Source: Liriodendron chinense
Taxonomy: Eukaryota; Streptophyta; Magnoliopsida; Magnoliales; Magnoliaceae
DNA length: 64,000 nucleotides
Assembly (NCBI GenBank): GCA_003013855.2
Contig: PVNU02002828.1
Span: forward strand, 82,501 to 146,500
Direction of reading: 5' to 3'
Below, in pieces: positions 56,301 to 64,000 of this stretch. Within the stretch, counting starts at the first letter, position 1; each line of letters starts with the position of its first letter. The notes beneath the pieces are model-generated. The model worked only from the letters and a program-made list of their open reading frames with translations, ran no database searches and had not been told where the DNA came from. Both the position numbers and the translations under genes were made by a program.

Positions 56301-58056
56301 GCATGGACTAGAGTTGTATGTGATCATTTCTCCCAAAATATGGATCCCATGTTCCACATTGGTACGTTTGTGACATTGCCTAATTAGCCATACACACAAA
56401 CAATGGGCCCCAACTGTATACATGTCATGGCCCACAATTAGGCCCAAAAATTGTGTTCCACATTGGCACATGTGGGGGAGATTCAGGCCACAACGCGTAC
56501 ATTGTAGAATCCACCTGATGAGTGGCCAAGATCTCAGGCACACTTGTTACATTGGCACATGTAGATCCTTATCTCATAAGTGGATTTCACATTTCTCAAC
56601 TTATAATAATAATAAGAACACTATGATTTCTCCTTTTTACCTCGCATTTACTTGCAATGAACGAGCCTACACACTCTTCCATGCACCTCAGCTGTTGATG
56701 CTGTTGGGAAACCGTTCCTACAACTGCCTTGTGCAAACCTTTTAAGCTCTGTTCAAGCTGCGATCCAAACGTCAAAACCAATGTTTGGTTTTCTGTTTCC
56801 ATCTTGTTTTTGCAATCTGTATCAAAAATGTCATATTCTCATTTAAAAAAGAAGAAGAAGAAGAAGAAGAAGATATTGCAAACTGATTGGTAGTACTCTA
56901 CCTATTTTTGCAAACAGAGTAGTTATATCCTCAGATGCAGTTTGTAAATCAGTACACAGCTCCTTTGCCCGTTCAAGTATAGAATTCTCTGTTTTCATGC
57001 CAGAAGATTAGCACACATTCGATGATAAGCTTCAGATAATGATTTCATTATCTTAGTTTGCTTACCTGAATGGAGTAGATTTGAGATGATGAACTCCTTT
57101 TCCTCCAATGTCAAGATCATTCTCCGGTGATTCTCTTGAAGATCTTCCAAGGCCTTGTTAGTGTTCTTCAGATTCATCTGATAAGATTCCGACCCCAAAA
57201 GTTAAATTCAAGCAGATGGAAATTGTAATAAACCATAAGCTTTTCTTAACCCCTATACACATCTAGTGTGTGGAGCAACTGAGTCATGCATCTGGTGGGC
57301 CCCACTGTGTAGATGTCCTGGCAGACACTGCGATCATGAAAATAGTTTGGCAATGTGTTCCTACTTTTGCATGTGCCTCACCTGATGTGTTGGCTTGATT
57401 TCTGGGCCATGCCATCTGCACACTGGGTCATCTGATGCATGGCTCAAATGTCCCACAAAATTCCAGATTTGGCATGTCAGCCACGTATGGGCATTATAAA
57501 ACTCAATAAACCATATACAACAACCATCATACCTTGCATTCCCTCAGCTCAGTTTGCAACTCTAGATTCCGTTCTTGCTCGGTATTGTAGAAATTTTTAT
57601 ATGTATCAACTTGCTGCCGAACGAGAACATGTCAGTCTATCTATACAATGCTTAGAAATACAAATAACAGACTGCAACCAATACCTTTCCTTTGAGCTCC
57701 AGATCAAACTCCAAGTGTTCTATCTTCTCACTCATTGTCTGTGCGTCAACCATACAATTAAAAAAGGCCTCCAGATGCAAGAAAAATAAAAATAAAACAA
57801 AGTGAATTCATTAAAACCCCTCAAATGCTTTCCAAGTCTAACAAGGAAGTAATGTAACTACATTCTGGAGCTTAATCTCAATAAAAATGTACAGTCTTCT
57901 TATTTTGTTAAAAACTACAGCATTTCAATACAACAGATGCAGTCATCAATAGAAAGTGGAAGTTTGCTAACAAACAAACCTTCTTCTCAGCCTCGTCTTG
58001 GGCAAATCTTTCATGTGGTATGTAAACACCATTCTTTTCCCTTGCAGCTCGCACGT
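44350..58056 (-). CDS. KIN5: Kinesin-5 motor protein, C-terminal 15 exons
   Basis: Minus-strand exons: 57980-58056, 57685-57738, 57533-57613, 57066-57177, 56902-56988, 56641-56816, 48118-48279, 47920-48027, 47461-47619, 47297-47380, 46221-46426, 45660-45761, 45457-45566, 45185-45336 and 44350-44562 (stop TGA). All junctions have GT and AG, and phase is kept across all 15, giving about 626 residues. The first exon encodes the neck-side motif AAREKNGVYIPHERFAQDEA that follows the motor in plant kinesin-5; the rest is coiled-coil stalk (LEDLQENHRRMILTLEEKEF) and the C-terminal tail (VPSLASIEEMRTPSFDNL, ending PRSPLTAIN). TTPERR is a candidate cyclin-dependent kinase site like the BimC box. Kinesin-5 tetramers slide antiparallel microtubules in spindle and phragmoplast. 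The motor domain is absent and must lie past 64000. The intron 48280-56640 contains a whole antisense retrotransposon. The paralogue letter cannot be told. Confidence 0.9.
44622..44960. repeat. Tandem duplication in the last kinesin intron
   Basis: A segment of about 130 bp occurs twice, offset by roughly 205 bp. Shared text: gcttgcatgtaaatcaatct / gcttgcatgtaatcaatct, then ttgttcatcagatgggcctc and gtgtatggctaaaaagctga. Confidence 0.7.
46427..47296. repeat. Repeated blocks in a kinesin intron
   Basis: Three or four diverged copies of a block with ggatggctatgatcatgttg, catgatagagatacccc and gtggaccactcgcaatt follow one another over about 750 bp. The related block near 43700 shares gatggctaggatcatctga. 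They look like one short repeat that multiplied locally. Confidence 0.55.
48475..48479. other. 5-bp target duplication, left
   Basis: CTTTA precedes the 5' LTR and recurs exactly at 55881-55885. Confidence 0.85.
48480..49413 (+). repeat. 5' LTR of the chromovirus
   Basis: Begins TGATGTGGACAC and ends CCTGCATCA. Compared with the 3' LTR it has two extra blocks (about 17 and 18 bp, the second a partial repeat of ggcgcccggccaaattggtc) and a few tens of substitutions, many C/T or G/A. A tatttaag box near 48869 may be its TATA element. Confidence 0.9.
49418..49429 (+). promoter_or_regulatory. Primer-binding site remnant
   Basis: TGATATCAGAGA lies four bases after the 5' LTR. The common plant site for initiator-Met tRNA is TGGTATCAGAGC, so two positions differ. 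Confidence 0.7.
49705..51187 (+). pseudogene. Chromovirus gag and start of protease, broken
   Basis: The first part has a capsid-like sequence (FEQLAQLMQKITTMETRQ, then VKVEAPSFDGRLDAKAFLDW) and stops at a TAA at 50224-50226. A frame change lies between about 50310 and 50330. The third part continues with RLDLQRELMTRP-type capsid sequence, the zinc knuckle CYECGNLGHMSNQC (from 50763) and the protease active-site motif VIVDSGSCQNV. Just after the protease motif the frame is lost at a 302-bp tandem duplication. Gag packages the element's RNA; the protease would have cleaved the polyprotein. Confidence 0.82.
50864..51462 (+). repeat. 302-bp tandem duplication inside gag-pol
   Basis: Bases 50864-51165 recur at 51166-51462 with very few differences (for example ccttaaagg / ccctaaagg and attataagg / attgtaagg). 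The offset of 302 is not a multiple of three, so the duplication shifts the frame and duplicates the protease active-site segment. Confidence 0.88.
51541..54480 (+). pseudogene. Chromovirus pol: RT, RNase H, integrase, broken
   Basis: After the end of the protease (DVGHIILGRPWLFDND) and a linker, a TAA at 51922-51924 interrupts the frame, which then runs open to 54480. RT motifs: FSKIDLKSGYHQIRI, MPFGLTNAPSTFM and VYFDGILIYS, where the usual second Asp of the YxDD box is Gly. RNase H: ACDASGVGIGGVLSQEGYP. Integrase: zinc-binding His/Cys set (HSGGIAGHFGRDKT, CRTCRLAKQ), first acid in SMDFMLGLP, SNRDVRFTS where family members have an acidic residue at the Asn, and QTDGQTEVVNRSL with the final Glu. 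Both catalytic changes would be expected to abolish activity. The frame ends at a 235-bp duplication. Confidence 0.88.
54241..54710 (+). repeat. 235-bp tandem duplication at the integrase C-terminus
   Basis: Bases 54241-54475 recur at 54476-54710 with about three differences. The junction shares the short word tcatcgtag. An offset of 235 changes the reading frame and places a stop at 54478-54480. Confidence 0.88.
54711..54987 (+). pseudogene. Chromodomain end of the chromovirus integrase
   Basis: After the duplicated block the frame reads EEIEEILDEEIVSTRDGGF, a TAA (54839-54841), then RYLVKWRRKPPSESTWLT, the core of a chromodomain, and RVDPDLLERHK. Chromodomains at this position tether integration to modified histones in plant chromoviruses. 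The stop falls inside the domain. The polypurine tract gaggggag is at 54979-54986. Confidence 0.8.
54988..55880 (+). repeat. 3' LTR of the chromovirus
   Basis: Begins TGATGCGGACAC and ends CCTGCATCA, followed by the target duplication CTTTA. It lacks two short blocks found in the 5' LTR. Confidence 0.9.
55886..56640. other. Kinesin intron sequence right of the chromovirus
   Basis: No coding content. Repeated phrases catggcc(t/c)..acacatgtggag and cccatgttccacattgg suggest a short local repeat, with duplicated blocks near 56130-56280 and 56310-56480. Confidence 0.45.
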
Positions 58057-58493
58057 CTGTTCACAGATTTTAATTGGAAAATCTTTTAGGTTATTTTTCA
58101 ATTGGAACTTGGAAACATACAAACACTGAGAAATGCATTGGCTACAAATAGATGTAGTATCTCCAATCCTCTTCTTCTCTCACATGCTAAATTTCATGTG
58201 TGGCAGCAAAATTCAGGTGCAACTCAATCAGTCTTTAAGTGGGCCACATGTGTATGAAAAAAAAAATGGATGGTTTAAAAAAAATCGACCAATGGTATCA
58301 CTTCAACATAAAAAAATCACCCACTTGATGACCATAATAACCTGATTTTGGAGCCATGTCACATACAGTGGGGGCCCATCTGATAAATAGTCCAAAGCTT
58401 GCACATATATGTGGGGAAAGTGGGACATGGAATCTACTCTCCCAAGTAGTTACATTTTACAGTTTTTAATTGGACAGTCTTTTAGGTTACTTT
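58057..58493. other. Kinesin intron sequence before the copia debris
   Basis: Unique-looking intron DNA with two related phrases agattttaattggaaaatct (58068) and agtttttaattggacagtct (58462). Confidence 0.4.
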
Positions 58494-58671
58494 TCAAGTA
58501 GAGCTTGGATACATACTGTAAAATGGTCCCACGAGTGGGCTCTTTGGACTATTGAGTGTAAATGTACATGTTTGGGTATAGTTTAGGCAGATGGGATTTC
58601 TCTCTTTTTCCATTACTTAAGCAATGGGTATTTTTGTAATTTCTCCTTTTTAAGTGAGTAGCCCCAGGGGG

Positions 58672-58932
58672 TGTTGGATACATACCGTTAAATGTTAAAT
58701 GGTCCCATGAGTGGGCTCTTTGGACTATTGAGTGTAAATGTACATGTTTGGGTACAGTAGGCCAATGGGATTTGTCTCTTTTTCCATTACTTAAGCAAGG
58801 GGGTATTTTTGTAATTTCTCCTTTTTAAGTGAGTAGCCTTAATGGGGGAGCATGTGAAGGCTAGTCACCTTTCCTCTCATTTCTTCTTTTCTATTTTCTT
58901 TTCTTTATTTTTGTTAAGCTCACGAATCAACA
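58672..58932 (+). repeat. Copia LTR, 261 bp
   Basis: Starts TGTTGGATACATACC and ends aatcaaca immediately before a perfect primer site. A truncated, diverged copy (58494-58671) precedes it, so two LTR segments stand head to tail. Confidence 0.72.
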
Positions 58933-58944
58933 TGGTATCAGAGC
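58933..58944 (+). promoter_or_regulatory. Primer-binding site, initiator-Met tRNA
   Basis: TGGTATCAGAGC follows the LTR without a gap. A second, altered copy (tggcatcagagc) lies at about 59224, part of a 270-bp duplication. Confidence 0.8.
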
Positions 58945-60735
58945 AAATCCATGTGTGATTTGGGTCTCAAATCTTTTCCATTCAAAACCTTCGTCTTTAT
59001 TTCAAGTCTTGGAGACCTAAAAAACCCTAACATCCTGATCGGACCTTAAGAAAAGAATTTTCTCTTTGTTTTGTTGATGCAGCCACTTGCAAGGGCATAG
59101 AAGCTTGTAGCCCTAAATAAAGTGGGGGGACGTGTGAAGGCTAGTCTAGAGCAGTTGTTCCACCTTTCCTCTCATCTTCTCCCATCTTCTTTTCTTTATT
59201 TCTGTTAAGCTCACGAATCTACATGGCATCAGAGCAAATCTGTGTGTGATTTGGGTCTCAAATCTCTTCCATTCAAAATCTTAATCTTTATAACAAGTCT
59301 TGGAGACCTCAAAAACACTAACATCCTGATCAGACATTAAGAAAAGAGCTTTTCTCTTCATTTGGTTGATGCAGTCACTTGCAAAGGGAGCGTAAAAGCT
59401 TGGCCTAGAAGATGAAGGCTTGCTGATTTTCTCATTAAGGTGATGTTTAAATTAGTTTTCTTCTATTATTTTTCATTGAAAGCCATTTTTTGGAAGATCT
59501 TTCCTATCTAGGACATAGTATTGAGATGCATAGTTAATATTTGGGGTGTCCCAGATAATGAAGGGCTGGAAAATCTTATTTCTTATTGTCGTGGGGTGTA
59601 GTTGTGTGTGAATCTAATCATAGACCAGCATTTTCTGTATAAGTTGAATTAAATTAGTTACAACCGGGTTAGGATCCAAAAGGTGTGGTTATTGGTCCTT
59701 CATCATTGGGAGAAATTCTTGATTCTTCACATTTAATGCATCAATACATCCATGTAAGTTGAATTAAAACGGTTACAATTGGGTTATGGATCCAAAAGGT
59801 GTGGTTATTGGTCCTTCATCATTGAGAGAAATTCTTGATGAGGAGATGAACGCGATGCATTCCAATGGCACATGAGAGTTAATTGATCTTCCATTGGGTA
59901 AGACACCAACTAAATGTACATGGGTCTACACCATTAAGTTTTTGCCCGATGGATCAAGTGACAGTTACAAAGCCATGTGCATCAAGTGGCCTTGTCACTG
60001 GTGTAAACCCATGTACATCAAGTGACCCAAGTTTTTGGAGCAGATTATCTGGATACCTTTTCACCGGTGGCCATACTCAATTTGATTCGAGCTATTTTTA
60101 TAGTTGTCAATTGTCATTGGCCACACTTTCAGCTTAGATGTGAGGAACGCATTTCTCCATTGAGAATTATAAGAAGAGGTATATATGGAGCAACCTCCTG
60201 GGGTATGTTGCTCAGAGGGAGTCTTCCAAGATGTGCAAAGTAAATGAGTCTATATCTACGGGCTAAAACAATCACTAAGAGCCTAGTTGGAGATATCATT
60301 AGTGTGTTGATATCATATGGGTAGAGTAAAGTAGATCATTTGGTTCTCTCTTAACATACTGCATTCAGTTATATTGTGCTAGCTGTATACTACATTTAGT
60401 TATATTGTGCTAGCTGTATATGTGGATGACATAATTAGTTTTAGGTGATGACCTGGAGGCTATTGAGACATTGAAGTCATATCTTTAATCTCAGTTCCAA
60501 CTTAAAAACCTTGTTTTTCTTTCATATTTTCTTGGTATCAAAGTGGTAAAATCTAAAATTGGGCTGAATCAGTCACTAAGAGCCTACTTGGAGAAATTCA
60601 TTAGTGTGTTGATATCATATGGGTAGAGTAAAGTAGATCATTTGGTTCTCTCATGACATACTACATTTAGTTATATTGTGCTAGTTGTATATGTGGATGA
60701 CATCATTAGTTATAGGTGATGACCTGGAGGCTATT

Positions 60736-61287
60736 TGACGCAGGGAGGGACGTGATGAGGTCAATCACCGTCTTCCTCAAGGGATAACTACTCCGAATCC
60801 ACAGAGCTCTCCGGGAGCTTCCTCGAACCCACGGGGGAAATCTCGAATCCACAAGAAGTTTCTCATATCCACGAGAATAAGATCGAATAAAATTGAAATT
60901 TGATTGATAATATAAAAGATTGAATGTCTAACAACGAGTTTAAGGCGACTATAAATAGATAAACTAAACCCTAGAATCGTAATCAAAAGACTCCTAGCAA
61001 AATAGGAAAGAAATCTGACGAATCGCGCAGAAATGCGGAACCCGTCGACCTGTCGACCTGATCAGTCAACCGGTTGACCGATCGGTCGATCGGTCGAAAT
61101 AGACCAAAATTGTTCAGAGGGTTCAGCCGGATAAATCTTTGGGCAACGGACCAGATCCGTCAGGTAATCCGTCGGGCCTCTAAATTCTGCTGAATTTTTA
61201 CCACTTTCCTTAAATCGTCTCCAGTCCATGTGAGATAGGAACGTGCTTGAACCTTGTTCTTCATTAGGGGGCTTTTGCTCTACATCA
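60736..61287 (-). mobile_element. 552-bp solo LTR inserted in the copia remnant
   Basis: TGACGCAGGG at the left and CTCTACATCA at the right give TG...CA ends, and CTATT flanks both sides (60731-60735 and 61288-61292). The interrupted copia text (gatgacctggaggctatt then gagatattgaag) rejoins cleanly when the insert is ignored. Related sequence lies at 5670-6393 in the opposite orientation. The minus orientation is inferred from that copy, which is followed by a primer-site remnant. A dense set of gtcgacc / ggtcgatcgg palindromes lies at about 61038-61100. Confidence 0.82.
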
Positions 61288-61730
61288 CTATTGAGATATT
61301 GAAGTCGTGTCTTCACACTCAGTTCCAAATTAAAAACCTTGTTTTTCTTCTATATTTTCTTGGTATCAAAGTGGTAAATCTAAAATTGGCATAAATTATC
61401 TAGATAGAGTAAAGTAGGTCATTTGGTTCTCTCGTGACATACTACATTTAGTTATATTGTGCTAGCTATATATGTGGATGACATTATTAGTTATAGGTGA
61501 TAACCTGGAGGCTATTGAGATATTGAAGTTGTATCCTCACTCTCAGTTCCAAATTAAAGACTTTGTTTTTTTTCCATATTTTCTTGGTATCAGAGTGGTA
61601 AAATTTAAGATTGGGATGAATTATCTGGATACATAGGAGGAGATGAACGATGTGTATTCCAATGATACATAGAAGTTAATTGATCTTCCATCGGTAAGAC
61701 ACCAGTTAAATGTAGATGGGGTTACACCAT

Positions 61731-62570
61731 TAAGTTTTTGCCTGATGGATTAATTGATTGTTACAGAGCCAGGTTGGTAATCAAGGGATACACCCAAGTT
61801 TATGGAGTAGATTATCTAGATACCTTTTCACTGGTGGCCAACTCAATTTAGTTTGAGTTGTTATTTTTATAGCTGCTAATTGTGATTTGCTTCTCTTTCA
61901 GTTAGACGTGAAGAATGCATTTCTATGTGGAGACTTACAATAAGAGGTCTAGACCAACCTCCTGGTAGATATGATGTTGCGTATTCTCCAAGGTGTGCAA
62001 ATTAAATGCCTGTTAGGCTGAAATAGTCACCAAAAAGCTTGGTTTGAGAAATTCAACAGTGTAATGATATCATATGGATTGAGAGTAAAGTAGAACATTT
62101 AGTTTTGTCGTGAATACTAAATCTGGTTATATTAGTTTTCTTGTGAATGTTAAGTTTTTGCCTGATGGATTAATTGATTGTTACAGAGCCAGGTTGGTAA
62201 CCAAGGGATTCACCCAAGTTTATGGAGTAGATTATCTAGATACCTTTTCATTGGTGGCCAACTCAATTCAGTTTGAGTTGTTATTTTTAAAGCTGCTAAT
62301 TGTGATTTGCTTCTCTTTCAGTTAGACGTGAAGAATGCATTTCTATGTGGAGACTTACAATAAGAGGTCTAGACCAACCTCCTGGTAGATATGATGTTGC
62401 GTATTCTCCAAGGTGTGCAAATTAAATGCCTATTAGGCTGAAATAGTCACCAAAAAGCTTGGTTTGAGAAATTCAACAGTGTAATGATATCATATGGATT
62501 GAGAGCAAAGTAGAACATTTAGTTTTCTCGTGAATAATAAATCTGGTTGTATTATTTATAGGCTGAAATA
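61731..62570 (+). repeat. 420-bp tandem duplication of a copia RT segment
   Basis: Bases 61731-62150 recur at 62151-62570 with few differences. Both begin taagtttttgcctgatgg and include gtagattatctagatacc. Shorter repeats of the segment ctgaaatagtcaccaaaagc recur again near 62561 and 62955. Confidence 0.82.
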
Positions 62571-64000
62571 GTCACCAAAAGCTTGGTTTGAGAAATTCAA
62601 CAGTGTAATGATATCATATAGATTGAGAGTAAAATAGAACATTTAGTTTTCTCGTGAATACTAAATCTGCTTATATTGTGCTCGTTGTATATGTGGATGA
62701 CATTGTATAGGTGATGACTTATAGGGTATTAAAAAACTAAAGTAGTATCTTTACTCCTAGTTCCAAATTAAAGGCCTTGGTTTTCTTTGGTATTTTTTGA
62801 ATATCAAAGTTGTGAGATCAAAAGTTGGGATAAATTTGTGCAAGAGAAAATATGTTGGTAATTTGTTAAAAGAGACAAATATGCTAGGTGCCAAACAAGC
62901 AAATACACCAATAACCCTCATCTCAAACTTGATCCTCAAGAAGGGTCTATTTATGGGCTGAAATAGTCACCAAGAGCTTAGTTTGAGAAATTCAGCAGTA
63001 TAGTGATATCATATGGATTGAGAGTAAAGTAGCTCATTCGATTTTCTCACAATATAGTACATCTAGTTATATTGTGCTCGTTGTATATGTTGATGATAAA
63101 TTAGTTATAGGTGATGACTTGGAGGGTATTGAGAAACTAACCTAGTTCCAAATTAACCTTGGTTTTCTTTGATATTTTATGGGTGTCGAAATAGCAAGAT
63201 CAAAAGTTAGGATAAATTTGTGCCAAAAAAATATGTTTGTAATTTGTTGAAAGATATAGATATGCTAGGTGCAAAACCTGCGAATACCCTCTAAGTAATC
63301 TCAAATTTGTAGGCAAAGTCATCTATTTAACTATCTTCAGACTTGATATTGCTCTTTCTGTGAGCGTGGTTAGTAAGTTTATGCAAAATCCTAGAGCTCC
63401 ACATTTAGCGGTAGTTATGAGAATCTTAGATACTTGAAGTGTGCACTTGAGAAAGGTACCTTTGTATAGATCTCATTGCCATCTTGAGGTAGCCAGATAT
63501 TAAAATGTGAATTATTCAAGATCGAGATATGATAGGCGGTTGACTATAGGTTATTGTACCTTTCTTGGTGGTAATGTGGTTACCTGGAAAAGTGAGAACC
63601 AGAATGTTGTTGCTAGGTCAAGTAAAATAGATCTGGCTAAAATCACTATAGTTATGAGAATCTTAGATACTTAAAGTGTGCAACTAAGAAAGGTACCTTT
63701 GTATAGATCTCATTGCCATCTTAAGGTAGCCAAATATTTTAAATGTGGATTATGCAGGATCAAGATATAATAGGCGACTATAGCCTACTACTATACCTTT
63801 CTTGGTGGTAATGTGGTTACCTGAAAAAGCAAGAACTAGAATGTTGTTGCTAGGCAAAGTAAAATAGATATGGATGAAATCACTTTAGAGAGAATTGGGA
63901 TTTGTGGTTCAAGTTCCAATACTTTACACTACGATAATCAAGCTCTTGGTTAGTTAGTTTATGCAAATCTCAGAGCTACACATTTAGCTGCAATTATGAG

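Larger units (their letters stand above)
58494..63999 (+). mobile_element. Rearranged Ty1/copia remnants
   Basis: The stretch holds copia LTR copies, primer sites and many fragments of a reverse transcriptase and RNase H gene. RT motifs are recognisable in broken frames: FLPDGLIDCYRARLVTKGFT and VYGVDYLDTFS (62155-62250), VYVDDII-type text at 60408, 60688 and 61470, and further on fragments reading like SRPDIAFPVSVVSKFM and CTFLGGNVVTWKS. No intact gene remains. Several parts are locally duplicated. It occupies the kinesin-5 intron upstream of exon 57980-58056. Confidence 0.8.

Noticed and set aside
1..64000. tRNA and rRNA genes
   Set aside because: I looked for cloverleaf-like arms and rRNA signatures and saw none; the only tRNA-related sequences are retrotransposon primer sites.

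Overview
The window is flowering-plant nuclear DNA. It has spliced genes with GT-AG introns, plant-type LTR retrotransposons with initiator-methionine tRNA primer sites, Mutator, hAT and Harbinger elements, AT and CT microsatellites, and long non-coding stretches. A short foldback element whose ends read like GTGGGGCCCACCGTGATGTA occurs in about 20 whole or partial copies. I cannot fix the species; the look is that of a large, repeat-rich genome outside the grasses.

Layout. 1-7058: intergenic DNA packed with foldback copies, one of them split by a hAT element with an 8-bp target duplication, plus a decayed LTR with a primer-site remnant. 7059-10554: a 3.5-kb solo LTR with a perfect 5-bp target duplication. 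11490-14500: more foldback copies. 14508-32992: one 18.5-kb Mutator-like element (MULE) with 280-bp terminal inverted repeats about 97% alike and a perfect 9-bp target duplication (CCCTACAAT). 33002-34452: a small non-autonomous MULE directly beside it. 34453-39320: foldback and hAT remnants. 39321-41161: a Harbinger-like element filled by a 33-bp minisatellite. 44350-58056 (minus strand): the C-terminal half, 15 exons, of a kinesin-5 motor gene; the motor domain must lie beyond the right edge. A 7.4-kb Ty3/gypsy chromovirus (48480-55880) sits antisense in one of its introns. 58494-64000: rearranged Ty1/copia debris in the next intron, cut by a 552-bp solo LTR.

The most notable object is the giant MULE. 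It carries three protein-coding loci: a DUF1985 plus Ulp1-type cysteine protease gene on the plus strand, a plant-transposon-protein gene on the plus strand, and a MuDR-type transposase on the minus strand. It also holds roughly 200 copies of a 20-bp repeat in six arrays. Arrays left of the central gene all point one way and arrays right of it point the other way; outer arrays share one sequence subtype and inner arrays another. A neighbouring non-autonomous MULE carries a four-unit version of the same repeat. This recalls Arabidopsis VANDAL MULEs, where an element-encoded protein binds tandem motifs in the element's own non-coding DNA to lift silencing. The parallel is an inference.

Most transposon genes here are damaged. 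The MULE transposase has three frameshifts and a likely catalytic Asp-to-Asn change. The chromovirus has stops, two out-of-frame duplications and altered catalytic motifs. The kinesin-5 exons, in contrast, keep consistent splice sites and reading phase throughout.
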